From positions 6,820,001 to 6,884,000 of the forward strand of contig NZ_LT629793.1 in NCBI RefSeq assembly GCF_900105735.1: 64,000 nt of DNA, read 5' to 3'. Each line of letters opens with the position of its first letter. Within the stretch, counting starts at the first letter, position 1. Below the pieces are notes generated by a model. That model saw nothing but the letters and a program-made list of their open reading frames with translations, did no database searches and was not told where the DNA came from. Below, one piece after another: positions 29,970 to 39,130 of this stretch. The stretch comes from Pseudomonas yamanorum. Its GTDB lineage: Bacteria > Pseudomonadota > Gammaproteobacteria > Pseudomonadales > Pseudomonadaceae. A program made the translations under genes and the position numbers.

Positions 29970-32900
29970 GCGCTGCCACCACCTGTACCCAGTTCGATAC
30001 GGTCGCCGCCGAGCAGCGGCAGGGCCGTTAGCGCAGTATTGCCGGCAGGCGCCCAGTTCAGGCGCACGGCGGTGGCGCCGCTGGCGTCATAGCTGGCAGG
30101 CGAGCCGATCAGCGCCGGGCCGACCCCGCGTTGCAGGCTGATACCGGTCAGAGGAAGGTCGACCGCCGAAGGTCGCATGGCCCGCTCGGCAAGGATGTCG
30201 CCAACGCTGCTGCCGAGCGACAGCAGTTGCTCTACGCCATTTACCCAGACGCGGATCTGGGGCACCAGCGTGGTACGGCCACGGAAATAAAGCACCCCGA
30301 CATTCGTACCGGCGGCACTGCCACTGCGGATATTGGTGGTGGCGGCCGTCAGCGCGGCCAGTGTCGGCGCCGCCAGCAGCACGGCGTTGAATTCGGGGTA
30401 GGGGGTGCCCGCCTGGTCAGTGGCGGGGAAACTCAGTGGATAGACCAGCCTGAGGAACGGTTGCCGCATCATCGAGTAGCCGCTGTCGATCAACCCACCG
30501 CCGCCGGCCTGTTTACGGTTGCTCACAGCCGGTGTACTGACGCTGGTGCCACCCAATGCCGTCAACCAGCCGATGAACGCGTCGAGGGTGGTGAATTCCG
30601 TCGCATTGCTGGCCGAGCGGGTGATCGAGTAATGCGCCACTGCACCGGTGATGAAACCGTTCAGATAAGCCTGGTCCGGTGCGGAGCCGCCCATGTTTTG
30701 GTAACTCTCGTATTCGGCGCGCAGGACCATGCCGGGCTTGAGGTCGACCCAGCCGGAGCGGCCATCGAAGCCATAGTTGTAAAGCAGGGTTTCGACGAAT
30801 GTCTGTGGCATAGAGCGGGCGATGGCGGCCTGTACGGTCTGGATACCAAAGGCGGTGGCCCCTTGCTCTGCAAGCGCATCGAGGAAGGTGCCATATGCCG
30901 TGTAGAGATCGTCGCGGATGGCATCGGCGGTAAAGGCCCAGGGCAACGTATCGGCGGTGCCGTCGATGGTCAGCACGTAGGAATAAGGCGCGGTGCCGGT
31001 CTCCAGGGCGAAGGGCGCAGTGCTGGGCAACTTGGCCGGTGTGCTGGTGAAAATCTGTGGCAGGCCAATGGAAATCTTGTACGGCGCCATACCGGGCAAC
31101 GTTGCCGGAACCAGCGCAGCAGCGGTGTCCGCAGCGAACTGCGGATAAAACCCTGCGCCGAATACCGTGGCGGTCACCGCCGGGCCCGTGCTGCTTCCCG
31201 TCAGCGCTTGCACGGCCAGGGTGTAGTTCTTGCTCGCGTCGTAGGGCAGGGCAGTTGAGCTTTCGGGGCTGTAGGCGAACCAGGCCGCGCCCGATTCCAC
31301 GCCATTTTCCAGCAGAACCAGGCGATAGCCCTCGGCTCCGGCGACAGGCGCCCAACGGGCATTGAGCAGGGCACCGTCATAATCCACCGTGGGTGCGCCC
31401 GAGGTCGCCGTGACGATCTGCGTCGCGGCGCTCCAGGGGCCGAGCAGGCTTGGCGCAGTGGTGCGGCTGGCACGCACGCGGAAACTGTAGCCCCCTGCGC
31501 TGGCGAATACACTGGCAGCAACCTGTTGGCTGGTGGTTGTGCTACTGAGCGTACTGACCGACTGGCCATTGCGCAGGACCTCGATGCTATAGCCGTCGGT
31601 GGCACCCGTCACGCTCGACCAGCTCAGCGTGCACCCCGCAGCAGTGGTGGACCAGCTCGAGGACAACCCCGTCGGGGGGTGGTTGATAACGCCCGCAGGC
31701 GCGGTGGCCGGGCCGCTGCTGTTCGCGCCAACAGCCGCGACGCTGATCGATACTGGCACATCGGGCAGCGCCAGGCTGGCGCTGGTACCGCTGAACACAG
31801 CGCTGGCGACCACGGTAGTGCCAGACAAGGCCTGGACTTGATAACCGCTGACGCCAGCATCCGCGACTGCCGTCCAGGCCAGCGCGGCGCTGCCCTGGTC
31901 AATCGCCACGCTGGTCAGCGTCGGCAGGCTGGTAATGATCGGCGTGCCGATGGACAGCGGGCTGAAGCTGGGGCCGTTGCTGACTTGAGCTACCAGTGTG
32001 TAGGCCGCACCGAGGGAGGGGCTTTGCAGCGTCACGTTCTGTGTGAAACCAAAGCCTGTGGCCTGCCAGGCGCTGGCGCTGCCATCGGGGTTGTTGACGA
32101 TGACCGTCGAGCTGCTCGCCGCCCAAGGGCCGGGTGGGGGCGTGACGGTCGCGCTGAGCAAACGATTGGCTCCATCGGCGCTGACCGCAAAGCGGAGGCT
32201 GCCCGGTGGCGCAAGAATCAGCCCGACCGCTTGACTGTTGGGGCCAGTGGTGACGCCGGCCGTCGATGCGGACAAGGCCGCCACGGCCTGGCAACTGCCG
32301 AGGGTATTGGCTGAGAACGGGTAGTTGACACTGAACAATCCCCCGTGACGGTCTGCCCGGCGAGCGGGGCGGACGTGTACACCGTCTGACCATTGGAAAG
32401 GATACTGACGACGAAATACGGCGTCGTAATACCGGCAGGTACCCCTAGCGTCAGGGTCACGCCCGCCGCATTGGCAGCGACGCTGACACGATTGACGCTG
32501 GGTGCCACGGCATAGACCGCCGCGGCATCGCTTTGCGGACCGCTGGAGGTCACGGGCTGAGGTTGGGATTGGGACTGCGACTGGGTCTGGGGTGTCAGGT
32601 ACAGCGACCAATCGCCGCCGGAGCTGCGTAGCTGGCTGTCGACCACCATCTGTGCGTAAGTGCTGCTGTCGGAGATAGTGGCCTGGGCGCCTGCCGGGGT
32701 GATCAGCAGGATTTGCGTCTGGCCGGCGGGGAGGGCAGACGCGGCCGGGGTCCAGCCCACCGAGAGGGTGATACCATCGAAACGGGTGGTAATTGCGGTT
32801 ACCGGCGCGAACAGCAGCGGCGCCTTGTCACTGATGATGCCGAGGTTGCCGGTCACCGCCACTTGCACGTAATAGAAGTTGTTCGCGGCCGTCATGCTTG

Positions 32901-33111
32901 CAGTCGCCGTCCAGGTCGCCCCGGTTGCACTGGCAGCCGTGGTGGTGCCGACAATCGCATTGCCCGCACCATCGGTCACCAGCACAGTGAACGGGCCGGT
33001 GTAACCCTGCTGGGGGGTCCAGCTTAGCGAGAAGGCCGGCAGGTTCCCGCCGCTGTTGCACTGGACGGAGGTGATGAGCGGAGCAGCTGGTGTGGAGGCG
33101 AGGGTGGGCAT
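29966..33111 (-). pseudogene. FnIII-like repeat protein, frameshifted
   Basis: Two overlapping minus-strand frames (29966-32611 and 32218-33162) read as one roughly 1,048-aa protein if one base is restored. The first frame runs sensibly to GQTVTGD and the second continues as GLFSVNYPFSANTLG. The switch falls at a run of five Cs at 32340-32344 (five Gs on the coding strand), where a sixth would join them. I start it at the ATG at 33111 rather than the GTG at 33162. The repaired protein has about five FnIII-like beta-sandwich modules in its first 650 residues (e.g. TGYSIEVLRNGQSVSTL-type strands), then a mixed C-terminal domain with DALAEQGATAFGIQTVQAAI. No signal peptide. It may be a true lesion, a phase-variable tract or a sequencing error. 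Confidence 0.7.
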
Positions 33112-33170
33112 GGCGCGGGTCCCCGATGCGAACGGTTGAAGGCAGGACAGGAGCAAACGCACGCAAGCTA

Positions 33171-33198
33171 GCCCCCGGCCATGACCACGACCGGGGGC
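33171..33198 (-). terminator. GC-rich hairpin between the Hint gene and the FnIII-like gene
   Basis: GCCCCCGG and CCGGGGGC form a perfect 8-bp stem with a 12-nt loop inside the 106-nt gap after the Hint-protein stop. No U-run follows, so it may act as an attenuator or mRNA-stabilising structure that makes more of the first gene, rather than as a full terminator. Confidence 0.4.
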
Positions 33199-33217
33199 GA
33201 CTGCGGCACAGCTCGGC

Positions 33218-34948
33218 TCAGGTTGAGCGTGCTTCGATCGGCGACAGGCCGGCCATCACACGTTGGCTGTTGGTGATGTCGAGCTGCCAGGCGTGGCCCA
33301 GGCCCAGCAGTGGGTCCGCCTGCCGGGCAAGATCGCCGGCACGCAGCGACCAGACGCGCTGCATCCGGTTGTCGCCGACCAGGATGCCGCCTGCCTCGAA
33401 TGCCGTGATGGCATCGTCAGCGACGTCGAGTAGAGTCTGCGCAGCGTCAGGCAGCAGGTCGAGGTTGACCACCGGGCCGTCGTACTCGACCAGCTCGACC
33501 GCCAGGATTGGCTCTTCACCCCAGGCGGTGCTGACGCGCATCCCCGCGGTCAGTTCGCGGGCCAGCCAGACACCTTCGGTGGTCGGCACCGGATGCTCCT
33601 CAGTCACCCACACTTCGCCACCGCCTGCCGTTGTAAGGCGATACAGCGGTTTCGCTTCGTGACCGTTCCAGACTTCAGCGATCCGCAGGCTGGCGCCTGC
33701 ACCGTCGGCGACGCGCTCGCCGATCTTGAGTGTTTCGATAGCCCGCAGCGTGCCGTCGGCCATGCGCACCGGGGTGCCCACGGCCACGCAACCCCAGACG
33801 AACTGCATCGGCGCAATGGTTGCGATGTTGGTCGGCAGGGAGGGTAGTGCAGGAGGCGCGCTGGTGACGCGCACGAAGGTCTGACCACCTGGGTTGATGG
33901 TGAAGTTCAGTACGAAATTGAGGTCGATTACCTGGCCCTGGTCCCACGGCGCACCGTTGAACCAATCGGGGCCGATGTTCCAGCTGATGGCGTTGCCGGC
34001 GCCATTGCACAGCCCGGGAATCTGGTCTTCCGGGAATGCCAGGGTGGCGCCGTCGCCGGTTCCCGAGCGACGAATCAACAGGCAGGTACCGTTGAAGTTC
34101 GGGTTGCCCGCCACGCTGAAACCGCTGATCAACTGTGCCGAGCCGTTGACCTGCAAGCCAACGATGGGCTGCGGCCCGCTCATGCCGTAGTTGTAGTAGT
34201 AGTCACAGTCGGTCTGCTGCTGGGGGGTGCGGTTGAGCGCGACCTTGATGTAGCTCGCGGTCGGATGGTTGTTGTGGTTGGGGTTGATCACGTTGACCGA
34301 GGACACGGCGACAGCGCCGAGAATCGCTGCGCTGGCCACCACTTGCAGTGAGGTGGTGGCCCCGGCCGGCAGGTACGAGGCGGTGAGCGTGGCGCTGATA
34401 TTCACGTTGTCTTGCGCCGGGATCGTACCGGTGGCCTCGATCGTCTGGGTCGACACGTTGTACTGGGTCGGCAGAGTGATGGAGGCGAAGGGCTGACCTG
34501 TGATGTTGTCGGTCAGGACCAGGTTCAGGGACATCGTGCACGCCAGGTCAGGCAGGGTCACGATGCCTTGGGCAATCACCGTGCTACCGTCGGTGTCGAC
34601 ACCGAAATAGGTGATGTTCACTAAGGGTTGCCACTCGCCGACGGTAGGGTCGTCCATTTCGAGCAGCGTCTGGGTGGCAGGGCCGCCGAGCGCCTCATGG
34701 GCGACGCGGGTCGATTCCACCAGGTTGCGGGTTGCCGGGAAATAACGCTCCAGATAGTCGTCGCCGCCAAGCCGGTCCAGCACGAAACGGCGATGGTCTG
34801 ATTTGCGCATGTCGAGGGTCAGAACCCCACGCTTCGTTGCGGCAACATCCTGGAGTACGTTCTGGAAGACGGAGTGTTCATCTGCGGTCAGGAGGGCAAT
34901 CACCCTGCCGAAACGATCAATGGCAGCTGGCGGCTGAGTTGTTTGCAT
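33218..34948 (-). CDS. Hint (hedgehog/intein-type) domain protein, first gene of the giant-protein operon
   Basis: 576 aa from the ATG at 34948, with AAGGAAGGA eight bases upstream; a longer frame to 35020 lacks a better start. Residues 1-110 are helical and charged. About 120-370 is beta-rich with a tract TDCDYYYNYGMSGP. A Hint module begins at the cysteine of FVWGCVAVGTPVRMADG (near 385), has the block-B VTEEHPVP (near 450) and ends with AGGILVGDN (near 525). In inteins and hedgehog-type proteins this module cleaves at its N-terminal Cys. The usual terminal His-Asn is replaced by Asp-Asn, so N-terminal cleavage without splicing is more likely. About 50 residues follow. It is probably the first gene transcribed from the promoter at 35043-35070. 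Confidence 0.8.
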   Translation of the reverse strand: MQTTQPPAAIDRFGRVIALLTADEHSVFQNVLQDVAATKRGVLTLDMRKSDHRRFVLDRLGGDDYLERYFPATRNLVESTRVAHEALGGPATQTLLEMDDPTVGEWQPLVNITYFGVDTDGSTVIAQGIVTLPDLACTMSLNLVLTDNITGQPFASITLPTQYNVSTQTIEATGTIPAQDNVNISATLTASYLPAGATTSLQVVASAAILGAVAVSSVNVINPNHNNHPTASYIKVALNRTPQQQTDCDYYYNYGMSGPQPIVGLQVNGSAQLISGFSVAGNPNFNGTCLLIRRSGTGDGATLAFPEDQIPGLCNGAGNAISWNIGPDWFNGAPWDQGQVIDLNFVLNFTINPGGQTFVRVTSAPPALPSLPTNIATIAPMQFVWGCVAVGTPVRMADGTLRAIETLKIGERVADGAGASLRIAEVWNGHEAKPLYRLTTAGGGEVWVTEEHPVPTTEGVWLARELTAGMRVSTAWGEEPILAVELVEYDGPVVNLDLLPDAAQTLLDVADDAITAFEAGGILVGDNRMQRVWSLRAGDLARQADPLLGLGHAWQLDITNSQRVMAGLSPIEARST

Positions 34949-35042
34949 CGTCAGTATCCTTCCTTGGTACATCGCTAAGAAGCATGGGCACAGTCCGGAC
35001 TCCGCGTAGGGATAGTCCATTCCAACTCGCGCGGGTGCTTCG

Positions 35043-35070
35043 AATGTAGTGGAGAAATAACAAGTGTCAA
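35043..35070 (-). promoter_or_regulatory. Candidate sigma70 promoter of the giant-protein operon
   Basis: On the minus strand, TTGACA (35065-35070, perfect -35) is followed after 16 nt by TACATT (35043-35048), about 95 nt before the Hint-protein ATG. No other strong promoter was seen inside the operon. Confidence 0.5.
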
Positions 35071-35293
35071 GAAAAGCGATTTCAAATGGCCATTAAGGAG
35101 CTTTTTTGTGCCAATGGCCGGAATTTCTTCTGAACGAACTGAAAGCCTGTAAGTCCGGCGGAAATTGCACCGAACTGAAGCAGCGCGACCTGATAGGCCA
35201 GTAGGGACAAGCCTGCGTGGAAAATACGCAGCAGGTGCTGGAGTGGTTGCGCAGCAAGGAGAGGCCATAATTAACCTTTGCACTGCAGCTCGT

Positions 35294-35465
35294 AATGATC
35301 ACATGAACAGCCTGCTAAACGTCGTCTAAAGACTCTCAGGCAAGCCAAAGAACATTTTGACTGGGCTCTAGGACGGTGTTTTCAGGCGGAAAAAATTCAA
35401 ATGTGCCCCCAGTTTTGCCCCCAGTAGCGCGGGATATGCGGGCGATCGAGATTGGCGATCTCTGA
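35294..35465 (-). repeat. att-like repeat copy B
   Basis: Composite repeat. Positions 35294-35355 match 49605-49666 without gaps (about 82 % by eye), including 37 nt downstream of the LysR stop. Positions 35333-35465 match 11138-11270 (about 80 %). On the minus strand it encodes MFFGLPESL and a stop (35326-35328), the same tail as the intact LysR gene (MFFGDPESL). Two C-rich TGCCCCCAG units follow at 35404-35424. It reads as the junction between two tandem islands: right end of the 11-35 kb unit and left end of the 35-49 kb unit. Confidence 0.7.
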
Positions 35466-36326
35466 GGCGGAGCAGGGTGGTCGCCGGTGGCTTTCAGTGT
35501 ACCAGCATCTCAGATTGGATTGTTTGGCATCGATCGTCGGTTGATAAAGGTAGAGAGAGTGGCGCGTTTGAGCAGTGCTTTTCAGGGTACATTTGAGATG
35601 ATGTTCACTGAGAGCATGTGGCCACTGAACAATCAGCGCTGATTTTCACATTCAATTTGGTGAGTGCAGCGACCAAGCGCATTGGCAGACCCAGGGCCAA
35701 TGCCGGCGCCGCTGCCGTCAGCCATACCCCGAGATGCATCGAATCTGCGCAGGGGTGGGCTTCGGATTCAATCGACGTTTTGCAGCCGAAGCGATTTCGC
35801 GACCACTTTTGCCGAAAGTCGGCGACAGTTACAGCTGTCATTCCTCTCTTCAACCAGCGGAACAATCTAACAATGCATTACGGTTAGTTTTATCAGTGGT
35901 CCTTTTTCCCACGCTTCGACGGGGATGTTTTTAGTGCTCAGGCGCTGCTTGACGTGACGTCTTCGAGCGTTTTTGACCATTAATCAATGATTTCGAAACT
36001 GGCGTAATTGAGGGGCATTCGATCTGATACTCAAGCGGCTACGCATCGAGCTACACGGGAAATGTAGACCTAGATGATCGACTCCACTGCAGTGCGCACA
36101 ACCAGAGCCTCATCAGGCATAGAAAAAATAGGGACCTGATAAACCCTTTAATCATGCGCTAGCTGAAATCGCTGCGGGCCTACGACCAAGACCCTTTTTC
36201 ATATGTCTGAACCAAAATCGTCGGGCGGGAATCCTCGGTAGCGGCATATTGCTATTGCGTGCCCCCCACGGCCGACGGCAATATGAGGCTGTTTTTAATG
36301 TTATCTAGGGATAGAGGGAGAGTGCG
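35466..36326. other. Gene-poor stretch upstream of the protease/NTPase cassette
   Basis: No recognised gene. Frames at 35605-35865 (minus) and 35618-35887 (plus) overlap each other and show no family features. The right end holds the leader of the subtilisin-trypsin gene, with an inverted repeat at 36245-36285. An expected integrase next to the att-like repeat is not readable. Confidence 0.4.
36245..36285. promoter_or_regulatory. Inverted repeat before the subtilisin-trypsin gene
   Basis: CATATTGC (36245-36252) and GCAATATG (36278-36285) are perfect 8-bp arms 25 nt apart. They are followed by an A/T-rich leader and the ribosome site AGGGAGA. It could be an operator or a hairpin; the sequence does not decide. 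Confidence 0.3.
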
Positions 36327-39128
36327 ATGGATTACTTGGCCGTATTGCGCAGGCTTTTGAACCAAGTCCAGTCTGTAGCAACGGCGACCGAGGGTTTTCC
36401 GCCAGACGAACTGCGGTTTGTTCTTGAATACAAGACCATTCCCGATTTCAACGCCGAGCTGGAGCGCATTACTGCACTACTGCATTCGACGAATCTGCAA
36501 TTGCATCCCCTTGATCCCCTGCTGGAATCTTTTCTGGTCCTGCGCTGCCTGGGTGTGGAGCGCACGCTGCCGTCTCGCGAGCTGTTTTCCATCGGTTATG
36601 CTCTAGCCGATGCGCTGCATCTGGTGTCCGTCGAACCCGATCTAGGGACCGGTTTCTATACTGCCCCGGGCGAGCCAGGTGAGGAGGCCGCTACCGAGGC
36701 GTTTGAATGGCTGGAGGCGACCTGCATTGTGGACAAGTTGCCGCCGCAGGATCGTCATTGGGCCTTGAAATTGACCGGCGTGGTCGATGCCTGGGCCGCG
36801 ACCCGTGGCGAGGGAATCATCATCGCCCAACCCGATACCGGAATCGCCGCCCATAACCAGCTTGGCGAAGAAATGCTCGATAGAGCCCGGGCCTGCAACA
36901 TCATCGATAACAACCTGAATCCTGCCGATCTGCTCTCGCCGAAAATGGGCAACCCAGGGCATGGCACGGCAACGGCCAGCGTCCTTGCGGGCCGGGACAC
37001 TGAACTCATGTGTGGTGCTGCGCCCGGCGCTCGGGTTGCGCCGATTCGATGCATTGAAAGCGTTAAGGTCTTCAACGCAGCACCTGTCGCAAAGGCGATT
37101 GCCCATGCGACCCGGGTCGGATGCCACGTTATTTCCATGAGCCTCGGTGGCGTTCCAAGCAGCGCCTTGCATGCGGCCGTGCGCGAAGCCGTGAAGGCCA
37201 ATTTGATTGTCATTGCGGCGGCGGGTAACTGCGCACGCATCGTGGTGTGGCCCGCGCGCTATGCAGAAGTGATTGCTGTCGGTGGTTCGAACGTGGACGA
37301 CGGCACCTGGATTGGCAGTTGCCGAGGGGGCGCTGTCGATATCAGCGCACCGGCCGAACTGGTCTGGAAGGCGCAACGCAATGCTGCGGCCGAGAGCATG
37401 GATGGAGTAGCGCCGGGGCAGGGCACCTCGTATGCCACAGCGATTACGGCAGGTGTAGCCGCGCTTTGGCTCTCCCATCATGGACGCGACAACGTGATTG
37501 CCCACGCAGCGCAGCAGGGTGTGAACGTGCAACAACTGTTCAAGGCGGCACTGCTGGCTACGTCGCGTCAGCCACAGGGGTGGGACTCTGAAAACTACGG
37601 GCGCGGGGTGGTTGCCGCGGATGCATTGCTTGAGTTGGCGTTGAGTGACATCCATGTGGTGAATAATGAGGCGCTGGCCGGGCCTGAACAGGATGTACAG
37701 ACGTTGCTCAATCAGGAGTTCGGCGTAGCCGCAGCCGATTCGACATTGCACCTGGCCAAGTACCACCCGGAAATAGCTGCCATTGCGCTGGCCCAAGCTC
37801 GAGCCAGTGGACAAGCGTCAGACCTCAAGGCTGAGTCAAAGTGGTTTTCGACGCGGCCGTCGGGCAAGTTGAATGACGCTATTCAACAGAGCACTGACGG
37901 GCGCTTGAAACAATTTACCGAGGTTCAAGGGCTCACCAGCCTGTCCCGGCTGCCGTCCACGGGGCCGCTCTCGCTGCTTGATAAGCGCATGAGCCTCGCC
38001 CTGCCCATCAAGGCTTTGGGGTTGGAAAGTGCGCAGGGATTAAATCCCGAAAGAATTCGGGATTACCTGCGCGGTACGGGAAAGTCGGAACAACTTGCAC
38101 GGTTCGAGCACCTGCTTGACGCGCGCCAAGGCGTCAGCCTGGATCTTCGTCGCGAACTGGTCGGGGCGGTGGAGCAGGAACTCGATAATTATGCGAAAGG
38201 TGTAAAACCAGGGGCACTCAACACAGTTGGGCTCGAAGCCTTGGTGCGCATGACCGGCCGACCGGCGTTGCGGGTACGCAATAACGATGTGGACTCCAAT
38301 CATCCAGAAGCCGAAGCTTGGTCTGACACGCTGTATATGATGCGCAATGACCGCACCCTTCAAGACCGATTGGCGCGCATCGGCCGTATTGATGTGGGTG
38401 GCATCCATGTGGGCACCGGCTTTCTCGTCGGCAACGGCATACTGTTGACCAATCGTCACGTGCTACAAGCCTTCGCGGCACCTGTTCCACAACGCAATAA
38501 CCCAAAAGGATGGGTCATGCTCAGCGATGAGGTCACCATAGACTTTGCCGACGAACCCAGCTCGCTGACCACCGCCTCACGCTTTCGCATCACTGAGGTG
38601 ATTGGCGCCGGCGCGAAGGAAATTCCTGAACATAGCCTCGACTTGTCATGCCTTGATGTTGCGTTGTTGCAGGTCGAAAGCTTCAACGGGCAGCAATACC
38701 TGCCAACGCCTATGAGCCTGGTTAAAGATCCTTCCAGGGCGGATGGGAAAAACCAGGTGTTCCTTGCAGGGTATCCCGGACGCCCCGGCTCATTGCCACG
38801 TACCGTCACCGGTGAAATCGATGCCCAAGTGGCGAGCCGACTCAATCAACTGTTCAGTGCCGACTATGGCACCAAATATCTGTCACCAGGGCTCATCATG
38901 CAAGGCGTAGGGACGTTGAATGGCGACACCTGGCGCTGCGTGCTGACCCATGACGCAACGACCCTCGGAGGGTGCTCGGGATCCCCCATTATCAATTTCA
39001 ACGCACCGCAAAGCGTGGTGGGGTTGCACTTTGGCGGCAGCTGGCTTCGTGAGAACTACGCGCACGGCATTGGCGCAGTCGCTGCGGGCAGCACCTTGTT
39101 CAATCACGCTGACCTGCATTGGGTTTAA
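36327..39128 (+). CDS. Subtilisin (S8) - trypsin-like double protease
   Basis: 933 aa from the ATG at 36327, with AGGGAGA upstream. No signal peptide, so it is probably cytoplasmic. A roughly 145-residue N-terminal region precedes an S8 domain with all three catalytic signatures: IIIAQPDTGI (Asp about 170), GHGTATASVLAG (His about 212) and GTSYATAITAGVAALW (Ser about 368). A helical linker (about 440-660) leads to a chymotrypsin/trypsin-like domain with TNRHVLQAF (His about 711), LDVALLQVE (Asp) and GGCSGSPI (Ser about 884). Two complete serine-protease domains of different clans in one chain is rare. The next two genes follow with a 2-nt gap and a 4-nt overlap. A proteolytic defence or self/non-self role is inferred from similar protease-NTPase conflict systems. 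Confidence 0.88.
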   Translation: MDYLAVLRRLLNQVQSVATATEGFPPDELRFVLEYKTIPDFNAELERITALLHSTNLQLHPLDPLLESFLVLRCLGVERTLPSRELFSIGYALADALHLVSVEPDLGTGFYTAPGEPGEEAATEAFEWLEATCIVDKLPPQDRHWALKLTGVVDAWAATRGEGIIIAQPDTGIAAHNQLGEEMLDRARACNIIDNNLNPADLLSPKMGNPGHGTATASVLAGRDTELMCGAAPGARVAPIRCIESVKVFNAAPVAKAIAHATRVGCHVISMSLGGVPSSALHAAVREAVKANLIVIAAAGNCARIVVWPARYAEVIAVGGSNVDDGTWIGSCRGGAVDISAPAELVWKAQRNAAAESMDGVAPGQGTSYATAITAGVAALWLSHHGRDNVIAHAAQQGVNVQQLFKAALLATSRQPQGWDSENYGRGVVAADALLELALSDIHVVNNEALAGPEQDVQTLLNQEFGVAAADSTLHLAKYHPEIAAIALAQARASGQASDLKAESKWFSTRPSGKLNDAIQQSTDGRLKQFTEVQGLTSLSRLPSTGPLSLLDKRMSLALPIKALGLESAQGLNPERIRDYLRGTGKSEQLARFEHLLDARQGVSLDLRRELVGAVEQELDNYAKGVKPGALNTVGLEALVRMTGRPALRVRNNDVDSNHPEAEAWSDTLYMMRNDRTLQDRLARIGRIDVGGIHVGTGFLVGNGILLTNRHVLQAFAAPVPQRNNPKGWVMLSDEVTIDFADEPSSLTTASRFRITEVIGAGAKEIPEHSLDLSCLDVALLQVESFNGQQYLPTPMSLVKDPSRADGKNQVFLAGYPGRPGSLPRTVTGEIDAQVASRLNQLFSADYGTKYLSPGLIMQGVGTLNGDTWRCVLTHDATTLGGCSGSPIINFNAPQSVVGLHFGGSWLRENYAHGIGAVAAGSTLFNHADLHWV

Positions 39129-39130
39129 CT

